A DNA stretch of 64,000 nucleotides from Sulfurovum sp. UBA4779 (GCA_002403155.1 DHHF01000003.1:1-64000); one strand, 5' to 3'. Counted from the first letter of the stretch, positions 1-7,669 are shown. Program-made: numbers and translations. Notes: generated from the letters alone by a model not told the origin.

Positions 1-13
1 ATTGCGTTTATTG

Positions 14-1237
14 TTAGAATTGGCGCGATTTTAAATGCAATATGAATTTATTATAAGGTGCCTCGTATTTGTATTCTAGTTGGGCATGGTGATATTCTAA
101 AACTCTTTTTACGATATTGAGTCCAAGACCATAACCTGGTTTGGTTCTTGATCTTTCTTCTTGGGTAAATGTATCTGTATAGTATTCCAACTTATGTGAA
201 AGTGGTTTTCCAATATTGGCTATTTCGATACTTTCATTTTCGATTTTTATCTGAACTTTGCCGCTCTCTTTATATTTGATAGCATTATCTATGAGATTTT
301 TTATAGCGATAGCCAGATAATTGAGATCTGCATTGCAAGAGAATTTCTCTTTCATTTCAACCTCTATCTCATCTTCATCAATAATTATTTTTGAAAAAAC
401 TTCAGCCATAATCGTCTCGATTGAATAGTATTTGAAATCAAGTTTCAAATTCTCAGAATTGAGTTTTTCTAGTTCAAGCAGTTCATTGGTCAGTTCATCC
501 ATTTGTGTTATCGATTTTTTGAGCATCTCTTTGTATTTACTCTCATTGATCATCTCAAGCGTTATTTTTGCTTTGGTGATCGGAGTTCTAAGCTCATGGC
601 TGATATCGCTAAGAAACTGTATCCGAGACACGATCAATTTTTCAAGGTTTTCGGCCATACTGTTGAAGCTCGTGATCATTTCAGATATCTCATCATTACG
701 TTGCAGCTGTTTAAGCCTGTATGAATAATTTCCGCTTCCGAACTTCTTCATCCCTTTAGAGATCATTTTCAGCGGAGAGAGAATTTTCAAAATGATAAAG
801 AGCATGATAAAAAGTACAAAAATGTCCGCAATGATGAGATTATTTAATTGCTGCTGCTGTTCTTGCTCCTCATTTTGAGATTGATCAAAATAGAGAAGCT
901 TATCATCAAGATATTGCATATAAAGAAGATAGATATCATTCTTTTTATAGATTTTTATCGATCCAAAAGAGACATTGTTTTCATAAATCATTTGAGCATC
1001 ATTATCCAGCAGTGAAATATCCACTTTTTCATAATCTAGCTCTTTGGTTTTTGTATCGATTTTATTGATATCGTCATTGATCAGATAGTCAAAGATCTCC
1101 TTGGAAGCTTGTATGTATTTTTGTGTATGGAGAAGTTGTATTTTTTGATCGGTAAGCAAGTTTGTCTTTATAGACAGATAGAGCATCAATGTGATGCTAA
1201 CAAGAAACAGAAAAATAACTTTACTTAGAATAGACAT
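14..1237 (-). CDS. Sensor histidine kinase, last gene of the cytochrome operon
   Basis: This is a membrane sensor kinase of 407 residues. A first membrane helix (about 5-23) and a second (about 134-152) enclose a periplasmic sensor region of about 110 residues. A HAMP linker follows (about 153-203), then the HisKA dimerisation helix with the phospho-acceptor His214 in SHELRTP, and a HATPase domain with NLIDNAIKY (N box) and GYGLGLNI (G box). The kinase core is therefore complete. It starts 2 bp after the response regulator stop, and both are transcribed after a Spy/CpxP-like gene, which suggests an envelope or redox stress sensor with a CpxP-like accessory protein. The signal it senses cannot be read from the sequence. 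The sensor region has a run of Gln/Glu just before the second helix. Confidence 0.93.
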   Translation of the reverse strand: MSILSKVIFLFLVSITLMLYLSIKTNLLTDQKIQLLHTQKYIQASKEIFDYLINDDINKIDTKTKELDYEKVDISLLDNDAQMIYENNVSFGSIKIYKKNDIYLLYMQYLDDKLLYFDQSQNEEQEQQQQLNNLIIADIFVLFIMLFIILKILSPLKMISKGMKKFGSGNYSYRLKQLQRNDEISEMITSFNSMAENLEKLIVSRIQFLSDISHELRTPITKAKITLEMINESKYKEMLKKSITQMDELTNELLELEKLNSENLKLDFKYYSIETIMAEVFSKIIIDEDEIEVEMKEKFSCNADLNYLAIAIKNLIDNAIKYKESGKVQIKIENESIEIANIGKPLSHKLEYYTDTFTQEERSRTKPGYGLGLNIVKRVLEYHHAQLEYKYEAPYNKFILHLKSRQF

Positions 1238-1239
1238 AA

Positions 1240-1899
1240 TTATCCTATGAACTTATATCCGATGCCCCAGATAGATTTGATATATTTGGGTGCTTTGGGA
1301 TCATCGAATATCTTATTTCTTATATTGCTTATATGCATATCTATTGCACGGTCTGCATGCTCATTCCCTATATGTTGTGCGATGCTTTCTCTGGATAATA
1401 CTTTGTTCGGATTATCAAGCAAGAAGAGGAATATCTCATATTCTATTTTTGTAAGGGAGAGTACATGCCCTTCCTGGGTTATCTCCATCTTGTCTTCATC
1501 AATTTCAAATTCTCCGATTCTTTTTTTTGAAACTTGTTTTGAAGTTCTTCTGAGTATAGCATTGATCCGGATAATCAGTTCTTTGGGTTCATAAGGCTTG
1601 GCAAGGTAATCATCCGCTCCATATTCAAATGCAGCAACTTTGTCACCTAGATTCCCTCTGGCACTTGAGATAATGATAGGGATGTTGCTGATCGCTCTTA
1701 TCCTTTTACATACTTCAAAGCCATCTATTCCGGGCAACATAAGATCAAGTACTACCATATCATAATTGTTATTTTTTGAGAGTTCCTGTAACGCTTGTAT
1801 AGGGTTATCATATGCAAATACAAAAAAATGATAGTTTTTAAGATAATCTTTCAGGAGTTCTAGCATATCTAGATCATCTTCGATCAACAATATGTTCAT
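1240..1899 (-). CDS. OmpR-family response regulator
   Basis: This DNA-binding response regulator has 219 residues. The receiver domain (1-115) has the acidic pair EDD at 7-9, the phospho-acceptor Asp52 in VVLDLMLPG, and Lys101 in the conserved AKPYEP turn. The C-terminal winged helix (about 125-219) ends with the usual KSIWGIGYKF strand of the OmpR/PhoB class. Its ATG overlaps the stop of the upstream Spy-like gene (ATGA), so the two are probably translationally coupled, and the partner kinase follows directly. The likely target is its own operon, because 11-bp-spaced direct repeats of OmpR style lie upstream of the first gene near 4424-4441. That regulatory link is inference. Confidence 0.94.
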   Translation of the reverse strand: MNILLIEDDLDMLELLKDYLKNYHFFVFAYDNPIQALQELSKNNNYDMVVLDLMLPGIDGFEVCKRIRAISNIPIIISSARGNLGDKVAAFEYGADDYLAKPYEPKELIIRINAILRRTSKQVSKKRIGEFEIDEDKMEITQEGHVLSLTKIEYEIFLFLLDNPNKVLSRESIAQHIGNEHADRAIDMHISNIRNKIFDDPKAPKYIKSIWGIGYKFIG

Positions 1900-2279
1900 T
1901 CAATTTCCCATTCATCAATATGTTTAATAAAAAGTGCTCTTTGCTCTTTCGTGAGTGCCTGGTGAATATTGCTTAAAAGACCCGCCTCAATTTGTGCTGC
2001 TCTTTCTACAAGCCTTATATCCAGATCAATAAGCGCTTTCTGATTGAAATTATCTTGTTCAAACAGTTTTTGCTTAGATCTAATTGTATCTTTTTTAAAC
2101 TCTCTATATAGTTTGAGCTTTTTGCGATACTCTTTGAGTACTTTCTTAATGCCTTTTTGCTGTTCATGGCTCAAATTCAGATAGCTTAAGTCCTTACTGT
2201 AGTAGTGATGGTGTTCTTCTTTATGATCATCGGCAAATGAAAAGGTAAACAGCAATAGTATGATCCAAAGATATTTCAT
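1896..2279 (-). CDS. Spy/CpxP-like periplasmic protein
   Basis: This small exported protein has 127 residues, with a signal peptide in the first 16 residues followed by a His-rich stretch (DDHKEEHHHYY). The mature part is helical and highly charged. It has two motifs resembling the LTxxQ signature of CpxP/Spy/CnrX-type proteins: LSHEQ near residue 37 and LTKEQ near residue 110. Such proteins bind misfolded proteins or metals in the periplasm and can restrain a neighbouring sensor kinase. The kinase and regulator genes follow immediately, and the stop codon overlaps the regulator ATG. The His cluster could bind metal. Family assignment rests on motifs and context only. Confidence 0.7.
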   Translation of the reverse strand: MKYLWIILLLFTFSFADDHKEEHHHYYSKDLSYLNLSHEQQKGIKKVLKEYRKKLKLYREFKKDTIRSKQKLFEQDNFNQKALIDLDIRLVERAAQIEAGLLSNIHQALTKEQRALFIKHIDEWEIE

Positions 2280-2282
2280 CTA

Positions 2283-3443
2283 CTAACCTTTCTTTTGAGG
2301 GACTTTTATGAAAGTATTCTCTATAAGCCCATATTCGATATTTTGATGACAGGCAGTGCAATTTGCCTTGCTTTTTACTTCCTGGCTCACAAAAATCTGA
2401 TTATTGATATGCTTATGCCTGCTTTTCCAATAAGGTGTTTTGGTTATTGCTATTGTACTATTATTCTCTTTTAGACTTTTTAGTATCTTGAAAGCAGCTT
2501 CATGGGTCGAGTTCTCTGCACTGTTTTCTTTGAGAAATGCCGATATTGAGAGATTGGTTTTTGTATCTATGCTCGCATCGTCTCCAAAATGGTTTTCAAG
2601 ATCCTGCATCATCATTGCCCATGACTGCTTCGGCAGCAAATAGGGTGGGTAAGTGATATGGCAGCTTCCACACTCATTTGCAAACTCCGGATGTATCCTG
2701 GAGTAGTCTTGTTTTTGATATGCGCTGGCGATCATGATGTTATCATTTTTTGTCGATATCATATAGTAAAAAGCATAAACGAAGAGTACCAAACTTATAA
2801 TGGCAAATATTTTTTGAAAAATATTCATCCTTATCGCTATGTTTGATGAAAGCTTTTTGTAACCACTTATCATCGAGTCTATCGCATCGCCTCTTTTGAT
2901 AAACCTATCTATCAAACTTCCTGCAGCATGAATAGCTATCACGCCAAGCAGCATATTGGCAGTTATTTCATGCAGTTCCTCAAAAAGCTCCATCTGTTTG
3001 AAATACCCACTATGTAGAAATGAGAAGATCCCATGGTTCTTTTCTATACCATAAGCGAGCATTCCTGTCAGAGCGGCGAACAGACTGAGTATCATCATGG
3101 CAATGATTGCAAAACTCGATGCCGGGTTGTGTCCGATATACTCTTTTGTATGTTTGAATGGTGATATGAGATATGTTTTCAGATCACTTTTGTTGAAATT
3201 AAAATCTTTGAACTTTGAATATTTCGGTCCTATAAAACCCCAAATGATTCTAATCACAAACAAAAGGGCAAAGAGTATCCCGAATATCGCATGATAATCT
3301 AGAAGATTATCCATATCGCCCAGTATAAAACTGATACTGAAAAAAACTATCAGTGCTATATGGAGCACTCTGTTGAAAAGAGGCCATATATAGCTTTTAG
3401 TCATCCCATCTACCGTAGTTTGGTATTTTGATTGTTCTTTCAC
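2283..3443 (-). CDS. Membrane cytochrome b fused to a dihaem cytochrome c domain
   Basis: This 386-residue fusion has an N-terminal membrane part (about 1-235) with five hydrophobic helices and histidines of the cytochrome b561 / hydrogenase b-subunit type. Its C-terminal periplasmic part (about 245-386) has two haem c sites, CGSCH and CTACH. The C-terminal part aligns by eye along its length with the separate dihaem protein encoded just upstream. It probably passes electrons between the quinone pool and the periplasmic dihaem and SHP-like cytochromes. The start chosen is a GTG with a good AAAGGAG site 7 bp before it, giving a 47-bp overlap with the upstream gene. An ATG at 3404 would shorten the overlap to 8 bp but has a poor ribosome site. 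The redox partner and direction of electron flow are not known. Confidence 0.85.
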   Translation of the reverse strand: MKEQSKYQTTVDGMTKSYIWPLFNRVLHIALIVFFSISFILGDMDNLLDYHAIFGILFALLFVIRIIWGFIGPKYSKFKDFNFNKSDLKTYLISPFKHTKEYIGHNPASSFAIIAMMILSLFAALTGMLAYGIEKNHGIFSFLHSGYFKQMELFEELHEITANMLLGVIAIHAAGSLIDRFIKRGDAIDSMISGYKKLSSNIAIRMNIFQKIFAIISLVLFVYAFYYMISTKNDNIMIASAYQKQDYSRIHPEFANECGSCHITYPPYLLPKQSWAMMMQDLENHFGDDASIDTKTNLSISAFLKENSAENSTHEAAFKILKSLKENNSTIAITKTPYWKSRHKHINNQIFVSQEVKSKANCTACHQNIEYGLIENTFIKVPQKKG

Positions 3444-3924
3444 TGTATACTCCTTTGGATGCAGTAGTGTGACATGCTGTACAATTACTTAGGGTTCCTA
3501 CCTCTTCTTGCATGATCACTTTTTTAGGTATACGTCTATGTTCTCTTACAAAATAAGGGGTTTCTGTTATTTTGTCAGGTATTGTGTCGGTTGCAATAGA
3601 CTTTAGGATCTTTCGGCTTCGTTTGTATTCCGTCGCATTGTTAGCAGCATTGTCTGTCAGATATACTAACAGAGCTTTATGATCTTCCGGTTCAAGTGCA
3701 GCATCGCTTCCGAAGTGGTCAGCAAGATTGCTCAGCATTTTTGTCCATGATCTTTCAGGTAAAAGACCCGGTTGGAAGGCAAAGTGGCAACTTCCGCATT
3801 CCTTGAGATAAAGCTTATTTTCAACAGCTTTTACACCACTTTTACTTTTTTTAGTGAAATATGAGTGATCATTTGCTAACACTATCAAAGATAGCAGTAA
3901 AGTCGAGAATAATAGTTTTTTCAT
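3397..3924 (-). CDS. Periplasmic dihaem cytochrome c (DHC-like)
   Basis: This 175-residue exported cytochrome has an N-terminal signal peptide (MKKLLFSTLLLSLIVLA) and two haem attachment sites, CGSCH near residue 43 and CTACH near residue 150. A long helical segment with conserved LLPERSW lies between them. This is the pattern of the DHC proteins that pair with SHP cytochromes in Rhodobacter and Shewanella. The start at 3924 was preferred over a longer frame because AAGGAAAG stands just before it and the signal peptide begins there. It lies 19 bp after the SHP-like gene and overlaps the cytochrome b gene, so the three are surely one transcript. The DHC copy in the cytochrome b fusion is its paralogue. 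Confidence 0.87.
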   Translation of the reverse strand: MKKLLFSTLLLSLIVLANDHSYFTKKSKSGVKAVENKLYLKECGSCHFAFQPGLLPERSWTKMLSNLADHFGSDAALEPEDHKALLVYLTDNAANNATEYKRSRKILKSIATDTIPDKITETPYFVREHRRIPKKVIMQEEVGTLSNCTACHTTASKGVYSERTIKIPNYGRWDD

Positions 3925-3943
3925 TTTCTTTCCTTTTGTTTTA

Positions 3944-4357
3944 TTATTTTGTATTGATGTAGTAAAGTACATCACCTTTTTGTATCGCGTTACCTTCTTT
4001 TAGGTAAACGTCTTTGAAATTTCTTCTCAGCCATTTTTCTACTTCCTTAACCGAGGTAAGCCGCTCTTGATTTACTGTAGGAGATAGCGGTTTGATCGAC
4101 TTATTGGTAAAAAAATTTTTTCCATCTTGAGTCAAATCAATATTGTGACAGCTGGTACAGGATATCTCTTGACCTTTTTTACCGATATGTTTTGAAGTAA
4201 ATACCTTTTCCCCTCTTTTGCTGTCAAAGTCATTGAAGTTTGGATCAATGTTTTTTGCTTCGACCTTTAATTGATCGATATAGTCTTGCATTGGTACATT
4301 AAAACCGTTTGCAAAGATTGATAGTGGGACTAATGACATAAAAATAAATTTTTTCAT
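3944..4357 (-). CDS. SHP-like monohaem cytochrome c (DUF1924)
   Basis: This 137-residue exported cytochrome has a signal peptide and one haem site, CTSCH at residues 67-71. The following stretch SPTVNQERLTSVKEVEKWL matches the DUF1924/SHP family, whose members bind oxygen and small ligands at a haem with an Asn ligand. The first gene of the operon, it starts at an ATG with an AAGGAG site. Many family members carry two further cysteines in the C-terminal third. Here the corresponding places read RRNF and LKEG, so that disulfide seems to be absent. The biological role of SHP proteins is unsettled, and the neighbouring dihaem and cytochrome b genes are the expected electron partners. Confidence 0.82.
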   Translation of the reverse strand: MKKFIFMSLVPLSIFANGFNVPMQDYIDQLKVEAKNIDPNFNDFDSKRGEKVFTSKHIGKKGQEISCTSCHNIDLTQDGKNFFTNKSIKPLSPTVNQERLTSVKEVEKWLRRNFKDVYLKEGNAIQKGDVLYYINTK

Positions 4358-4398
4358 TTTTTCTCCTTTATGATTTGATACTAGAATCGTAATGGAAG

Positions 4399-4441
4399 TT
4401 TGTAAAGTTAAAAAATACATCTCTTTACAATTTTTTTACAA
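4399..4441 (-). promoter_or_regulatory. Candidate OmpR-type operator upstream of the SHP operon
   Basis: Two copies of TTGTAAA (minus-strand reading) lie at 4435-4441 and 4424-4430, exactly 11 bp apart. A CTTTACAAA in the opposite sense follows at 4399-4407. Tandem half-sites one helical turn apart are typical of OmpR-family regulators, and one is encoded in the operon downstream. That this regulator binds here is inference. Confidence 0.4.
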
Positions 4442-4595
4442 TTTGAGTAATAGGAAAGTGTGTAAAAAAATATATACCTCAGACTCTAAAGCTAGAAAAA
4501 ACTACGAATTTCTCTTTAATGTGGTTGATCTTCACGCGGAATTTTAGATAGTTTAAAAGTAGAGTTTTTCCTGTAAAATTGAATTACAAATATAA

Positions 4596-4615
4596 TGTCC
4601 CCGTTTGTCAAGACA
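4596..4615. repeat. Probable terminal end of a decayed IS3-type element
   Basis: The 20-bp stretch begins TGTC and ends GACA, lies about 30 bp beyond the stop of the transposase fragment, and marks a change in base composition. IS3-family ends commonly start with TG. No intact partner end was found, so the element boundary on the other side is unknown. Confidence 0.4.
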
Positions 4616-4646
4616 GATTTTTGAGAACTTCTTATTCCACCTATCA

Positions 4647-4994
4647 TTATGCAGGCTGATCCATTTTCTTCATATAGACACTCAACGGAGTTTTGTAATC
4701 CAGTGCTGAGTGCAATCTTTTTGTATTGTAAAGCCTGATATAGTTTTCAATTCCCGTTTTTGCCTCCCTGAGCGTTGAATATCGTTTGAGATAGACATCT
4801 TCATATTTGAGCGATCTGAAAAATCTTTCAACGGCAATATTATCAATGGATCTTCCTTTGCCGTTCATCGAAATACTGATGTTGTGTTTTTTTAGCAGAG
4901 AGATATGCTCATAAGCCGTATATTGGCTTCCCTGATCCGAATTGAATATATCTGGTCTATTGACCATAGGGGTCAGTCGATAATGATAACGCAT
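4647..4994 (-). pseudogene. IS3-family transposase (orfB) C-terminal fragment
   Basis: Only the last 115 residues of an IS3-type integrase-core transposase remain. The second catalytic Asp (FNSDQGSQYT) and the catalytic Glu (NIAVERFFRSLKYE) are visible, with the usual end YIRLYNTKRLHSALDYKTP. The first catalytic Asp and the whole N-terminal HTH region are missing, so it cannot be active. Upstream DNA does not continue the gene; it instead resembles the end of another transposase type, so the fragment is joined to a second remnant. It sits between the cytochrome operon and the Fic gene and marks an old insertion point. Confidence 0.85.
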
Positions 4995-4999
4995 TTTTT

Positions 5000-5176
5000 A
5001 TTTTCCCTTTTTATCATTCCATACACAGCAGGCTATGGTATATGTAATACTTTTACTTTAGCAATCATATGCTGAGAATAGCCTTCCTGATATGCTTTAA
5101 GAATTTAAAGATTTTTCTCTTTGGTATCTTTATTTTTCAATAAAATAAAAGGACAATAGGGGCCAGTCTCCACCTC
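5000..5176 (-). pseudogene. Degenerate tail of a REP-associated/Y1-type transposase
   Basis: Translating the minus strand from 5176 gives EVETGPYCPFILLKNKD, a stop, then ILKAYQEGYSQHMIAKV and, after another stop, AVYGMIKRENK. The second stretch reads as a small helix-turn-helix of the kind that ends many Y1 (REP-associated) transposases. Two in-frame stops and the missing catalytic region show that it is dead. It abuts the IS3 fragment, so two unrelated elements decayed at the same place. The family name is a judgement from motif memory and is less certain than the IS3 call. Confidence 0.45.
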
Positions 5177-5190
5177 AATGCTTTTTAAAT

Positions 5191-5284
5191 GATATGAATA
5201 GGCTTACTATTCATATCAGTATTTAATATGTTTAAATATTTTTTCATATCTCTTTATGATATAATTAATAACTTAATTCATATC
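5191..5284 (+). promoter_or_regulatory. Palindromic control region of the Fic gene
   Basis: A perfect inverted repeat with 10-bp arms, GATATGAATA and TATTCATATC, spans 5191-5217. The same half-site TTCATATC recurs at 5244-5251 and 5277-5284. Between them a TATAAT at 5260-5265 could be the -10 box. Repeated half-sites around a promoter suggest a repressor operator. The Fic protein has a C-terminal winged helix, so self-control is possible but unproved. Confidence 0.5.
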
Positions 5285-5306
5285 AAAGGCTATGAAAAGG
5301 AAAAAG

Positions 5307-6449
5307 ATGAAAGAGACACTTATAAAATGGGTTTGGCAACATGGATCTTATCCAAACTTTCCATATGATAAATCACAAGTGTTAGAATTGATCTCTCAGA
5401 TTGAATATCATCGGGGTGTTTTACACGGTATCTCTCAAGTAATCAATAAAAAAGATAAAAAAAACCTTGAAATTGATATATTATTAAATGAAGCGGTCAA
5501 CACTTCTGAGATTGAAGGAGAATATCTACAAAGAGATAGTGTCAGGGCATCATTATATAAAAAGCTAGACAACCAATATAATGATTTGAGGGACAATTCA
5601 ACACACCAAACCGATGCTTTGGTAGATGTTTTGATCGATTGCAACAAAAATAGAGCTCCATTAACACTTGAAAGATTACACGGATGGCATAACAGTTTGT
5701 TTATTGCCGGATATAGTGGACTTAATAAAATCAAAGTGGCTTCTTTCCGTGACCATGATGATATGGCCGTAGTCTCTGGGAGCATAGGAAGAGAAAAAGT
5801 TCATTATGTTGCACCTCCTCATACATTGTTAGAGGATGACGTTAAAACATTACTTCAATGGCTTGAGACATCTGATGAAGATATTTATATCAAAAGTGCT
5901 TTAGGACATCTTTGGTTTGTCTCGATACACCCTTATGATGATGGTAATGGCAGGATTGCAAGAGCAATTGCAGACTATATTCTCTCAGAAGATACTCAAC
6001 AAGAAACAGGGTTCAAACTCTTTTCTCTTTCAATGGCAATAAATAAAAATAAAAAAGAATACTATGAAGTACTGGATAAAACAACCAATCTAATAATAAA
6101 TAGAACATATGATTTTACCTTGTGGATAAAGTGGCATCTTGAGATGATCAAAGAAGCGATGAGGGCAACACAAAAGCAAGTAGAGTACCTGGTTCAAAAA
6201 ACAAAGTTCTGGGATAGACATAGGGCAAATGATCTCAATGAACGACAAATAAAGGTACTTGATAGGATACTTGATATGGGTAGTGAAAATTTTGAAGAAG
6301 GTCTTAAAACAAAAAAGTATCAAGCTATGACAAAAACAAGTACCCCAACTGCCGCAAGAGATATCAAAGAACTTTTAGAAAAAGGATGTATCGAACATAT
6401 AGAGGGAACAAAAGGACGAAATACAAGCTATAGAATCAAACTGACTTGA
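5307..6449 (+). CDS. Fic family protein with N-terminal DUF4172 and C-terminal winged helix
   Basis: Fic enzymes transfer AMP or related groups to protein side chains. The core motif here is HPYDDGNGR, with Tyr in place of the usual Phe, and the catalytic His and the phosphate-binding DGNGR loop are kept. The N-terminal WVWQHGSYPNFPYD segment matches the DUF4172 domain. TSEIEG, about 70 residues in, fits the (S/T)xxxE(G/N) inhibitory helix of class II Fic proteins, so the enzyme probably inhibits itself. The last 60 residues look like a winged helix (TPTAARDIKELLEKGCIEHIEGTKGR is the region). The ATG at 5307 has AAAAGGAAAAAG before it and was preferred to the ATG at 5292. No antitoxin gene is adjacent. 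The target protein is unknown. Confidence 0.87.
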   Translation: MKETLIKWVWQHGSYPNFPYDKSQVLELISQIEYHRGVLHGISQVINKKDKKNLEIDILLNEAVNTSEIEGEYLQRDSVRASLYKKLDNQYNDLRDNSTHQTDALVDVLIDCNKNRAPLTLERLHGWHNSLFIAGYSGLNKIKVASFRDHDDMAVVSGSIGREKVHYVAPPHTLLEDDVKTLLQWLETSDEDIYIKSALGHLWFVSIHPYDDGNGRIARAIADYILSEDTQQETGFKLFSLSMAINKNKKEYYEVLDKTTNLIINRTYDFTLWIKWHLEMIKEAMRATQKQVEYLVQKTKFWDRHRANDLNERQIKVLDRILDMGSENFEEGLKTKKYQAMTKTSTPTAARDIKELLEKGCIEHIEGTKGRNTSYRIKLT

Positions 6450-6564
6450 TAAAAAATTTATCACATTTTCTATCTCAAATTTTTTGGGATAATTTTAGGG
6501 ATTTATCAATTGAAATCCAAAAAATAGTGCTATACTAAAAAAGAGTATCAAAGGAGGGACAGCA

Positions 6565-7422
6565 ATGAAACGCATCATCAATATCTACACGGAAAACAAA
6601 AACAGCGTACAATTTTACCTGCGCAATACCTTGACAACTTTTCATCCTACAGACTGCAACCAAAAAAGTTTAACCCAATTTCTAGAGACGGAAAAAGCCG
6701 CAGAGATCATTTACGGCGTCAGTGAAGATTTCAAGCAGATTACGCCTAACTACAGCCGAAAAAAAGAAGACCCCTCAAGGGTCGGCTACGATAAATCGTT
6801 TTATTTTAAAGGGATACAGTTTGCGTCTGACAACATATACATCACCAATCCCTACTTGCATCACATTACCGGCTCTCCGACAATCACGGTGGTTAAAAAA
6901 CAGCCCAATGCATTTGTTGTCGTTGACTTTGACCTGCTCAGGCTTCTTGAACAGCTCAAACTGATCGAGCACAATACGTTTTTTAATACCGTCAATAAAT
7001 TGATTATCGGCACAGGCAGTGTTTTGCTGGGCATTGTTTCTCTTTTTTTGATTTTGTACGGCGGTTTTATCTTTGCAAATCTTTTTATCGGTTCGCTCGA
7101 TCATGAATTTTTGCACAAAATTTTCCAATCCATTATTTCGATTACGATAGGGCTTGCCATCTACGACCTTGCAAAATATATTATCGAGCATGAGATACTC
7201 TTTAAAGGAAACATCCATGAAGAGGCTTCGGGGAACGCTCTTTTGGCAAAATTTCTTAACTCCATCATCATTGCCGCTTCGATAGAGTCTTTGATGGTGA
7301 TCTTTAAGATCGTTTTGGATGATTACAGCAAAATGATCAATGCGCTTTATCTCATTGCAGGGGTTACGCTTCTTATCCTCGGAAGGGTTGCGCTCATAAA
7401 GTATGAAAACAGCGAACATTAA
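6565..7422 (+). CDS. Unrecognised four-helix membrane protein
   Basis: This 285-residue protein matches no family I can name. The first 135 residues are soluble and mixed in character. Four hydrophobic segments follow at about 147-175, 191-210, 230-252 and 259-278. The last pair (IIIAASIESLMVIFKIVL and LYLIAGVTLLILGRVALI) is separated by a short acidic loop. A strong AAAGGAGGGA ribosome site precedes the ATG. It stands alone between the Fic gene and the CNNM gene, all on the plus strand, with more than 100 bp on either side, so it is probably a single-gene transcript. The N-terminal part contains a predicted extended region around residues 80-115, which may be a small ligand-binding or protein-contact domain; this is guesswork. 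Confidence 0.75.
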   Translation: MKRIINIYTENKNSVQFYLRNTLTTFHPTDCNQKSLTQFLETEKAAEIIYGVSEDFKQITPNYSRKKEDPSRVGYDKSFYFKGIQFASDNIYITNPYLHHITGSPTITVVKKQPNAFVVVDFDLLRLLEQLKLIEHNTFFNTVNKLIIGTGSVLLGIVSLFLILYGGFIFANLFIGSLDHEFLHKIFQSIISITIGLAIYDLAKYIIEHEILFKGNIHEEASGNALLAKFLNSIIIAASIESLMVIFKIVLDDYSKMINALYLIAGVTLLILGRVALIKYENSEH

Positions 7423-7561
7423 CCCGAATCTAACGCGATTTAAAATAGTATGTACGCAGCGCTTTTTCTATGCTCCAAGCCAAAGGGTTACATTTTTGTT
7501 CCCTGCCTAAGCAGCATCTAGGCAAAACGGCGATCTTACTTCAAAAAAAGAAGCAGATATG

Positions 7562-7567
7562 GTATAA
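7562..7567 (+). promoter_or_regulatory. Probable -10 box for the CNNM gene
   Basis: TATAAT lies about 100 bp before the CNNM start in a 225-bp gene-free stretch, with a short upstream ORF beginning 37 bp after it. No convincing -35 box is seen, which is common in Campylobacterota. The remaining intergenic DNA (7423-7560) holds a small imperfect hairpin around GCCTA and TAGGC (7506-7524) and nothing else I can name. Confidence 0.45.
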
Positions 7568-7603
7568 TTACATTTGAATTTTAAATAAAAAGGATATTTT
7601 GGA

Positions 7604-7669
7604 ATGAATCCAACCGACTTAGGCGATAGGTGTTTCGTCTTTAAAACTTGTTGCGGAAGTGTGAAATGA
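7604..7669 (+). CDS. Possible short upstream ORF or leader peptide
   Basis: A 21-codon frame reading MNPTDLGDRCFVFKTCCGSV plus Lys ends in a TGA that overlaps the ATG of the CNNM gene as ATGA. An AAGGA stands 9-10 bp before its start, which is wide spacing. The peptide has three cysteines in eight residues. The exact overlap suggests translational coupling or a leader, but a chance ORF of this length is quite possible. Confidence 0.3.
   Translation: MNPTDLGDRCFVFKTCCGSVK

Noticed and set aside
7423..7560. Possible riboswitch before the CNNM gene
   Set aside because: Only a weak hairpin is visible; no motif of a Mg2+ or other known riboswitch class could be traced.
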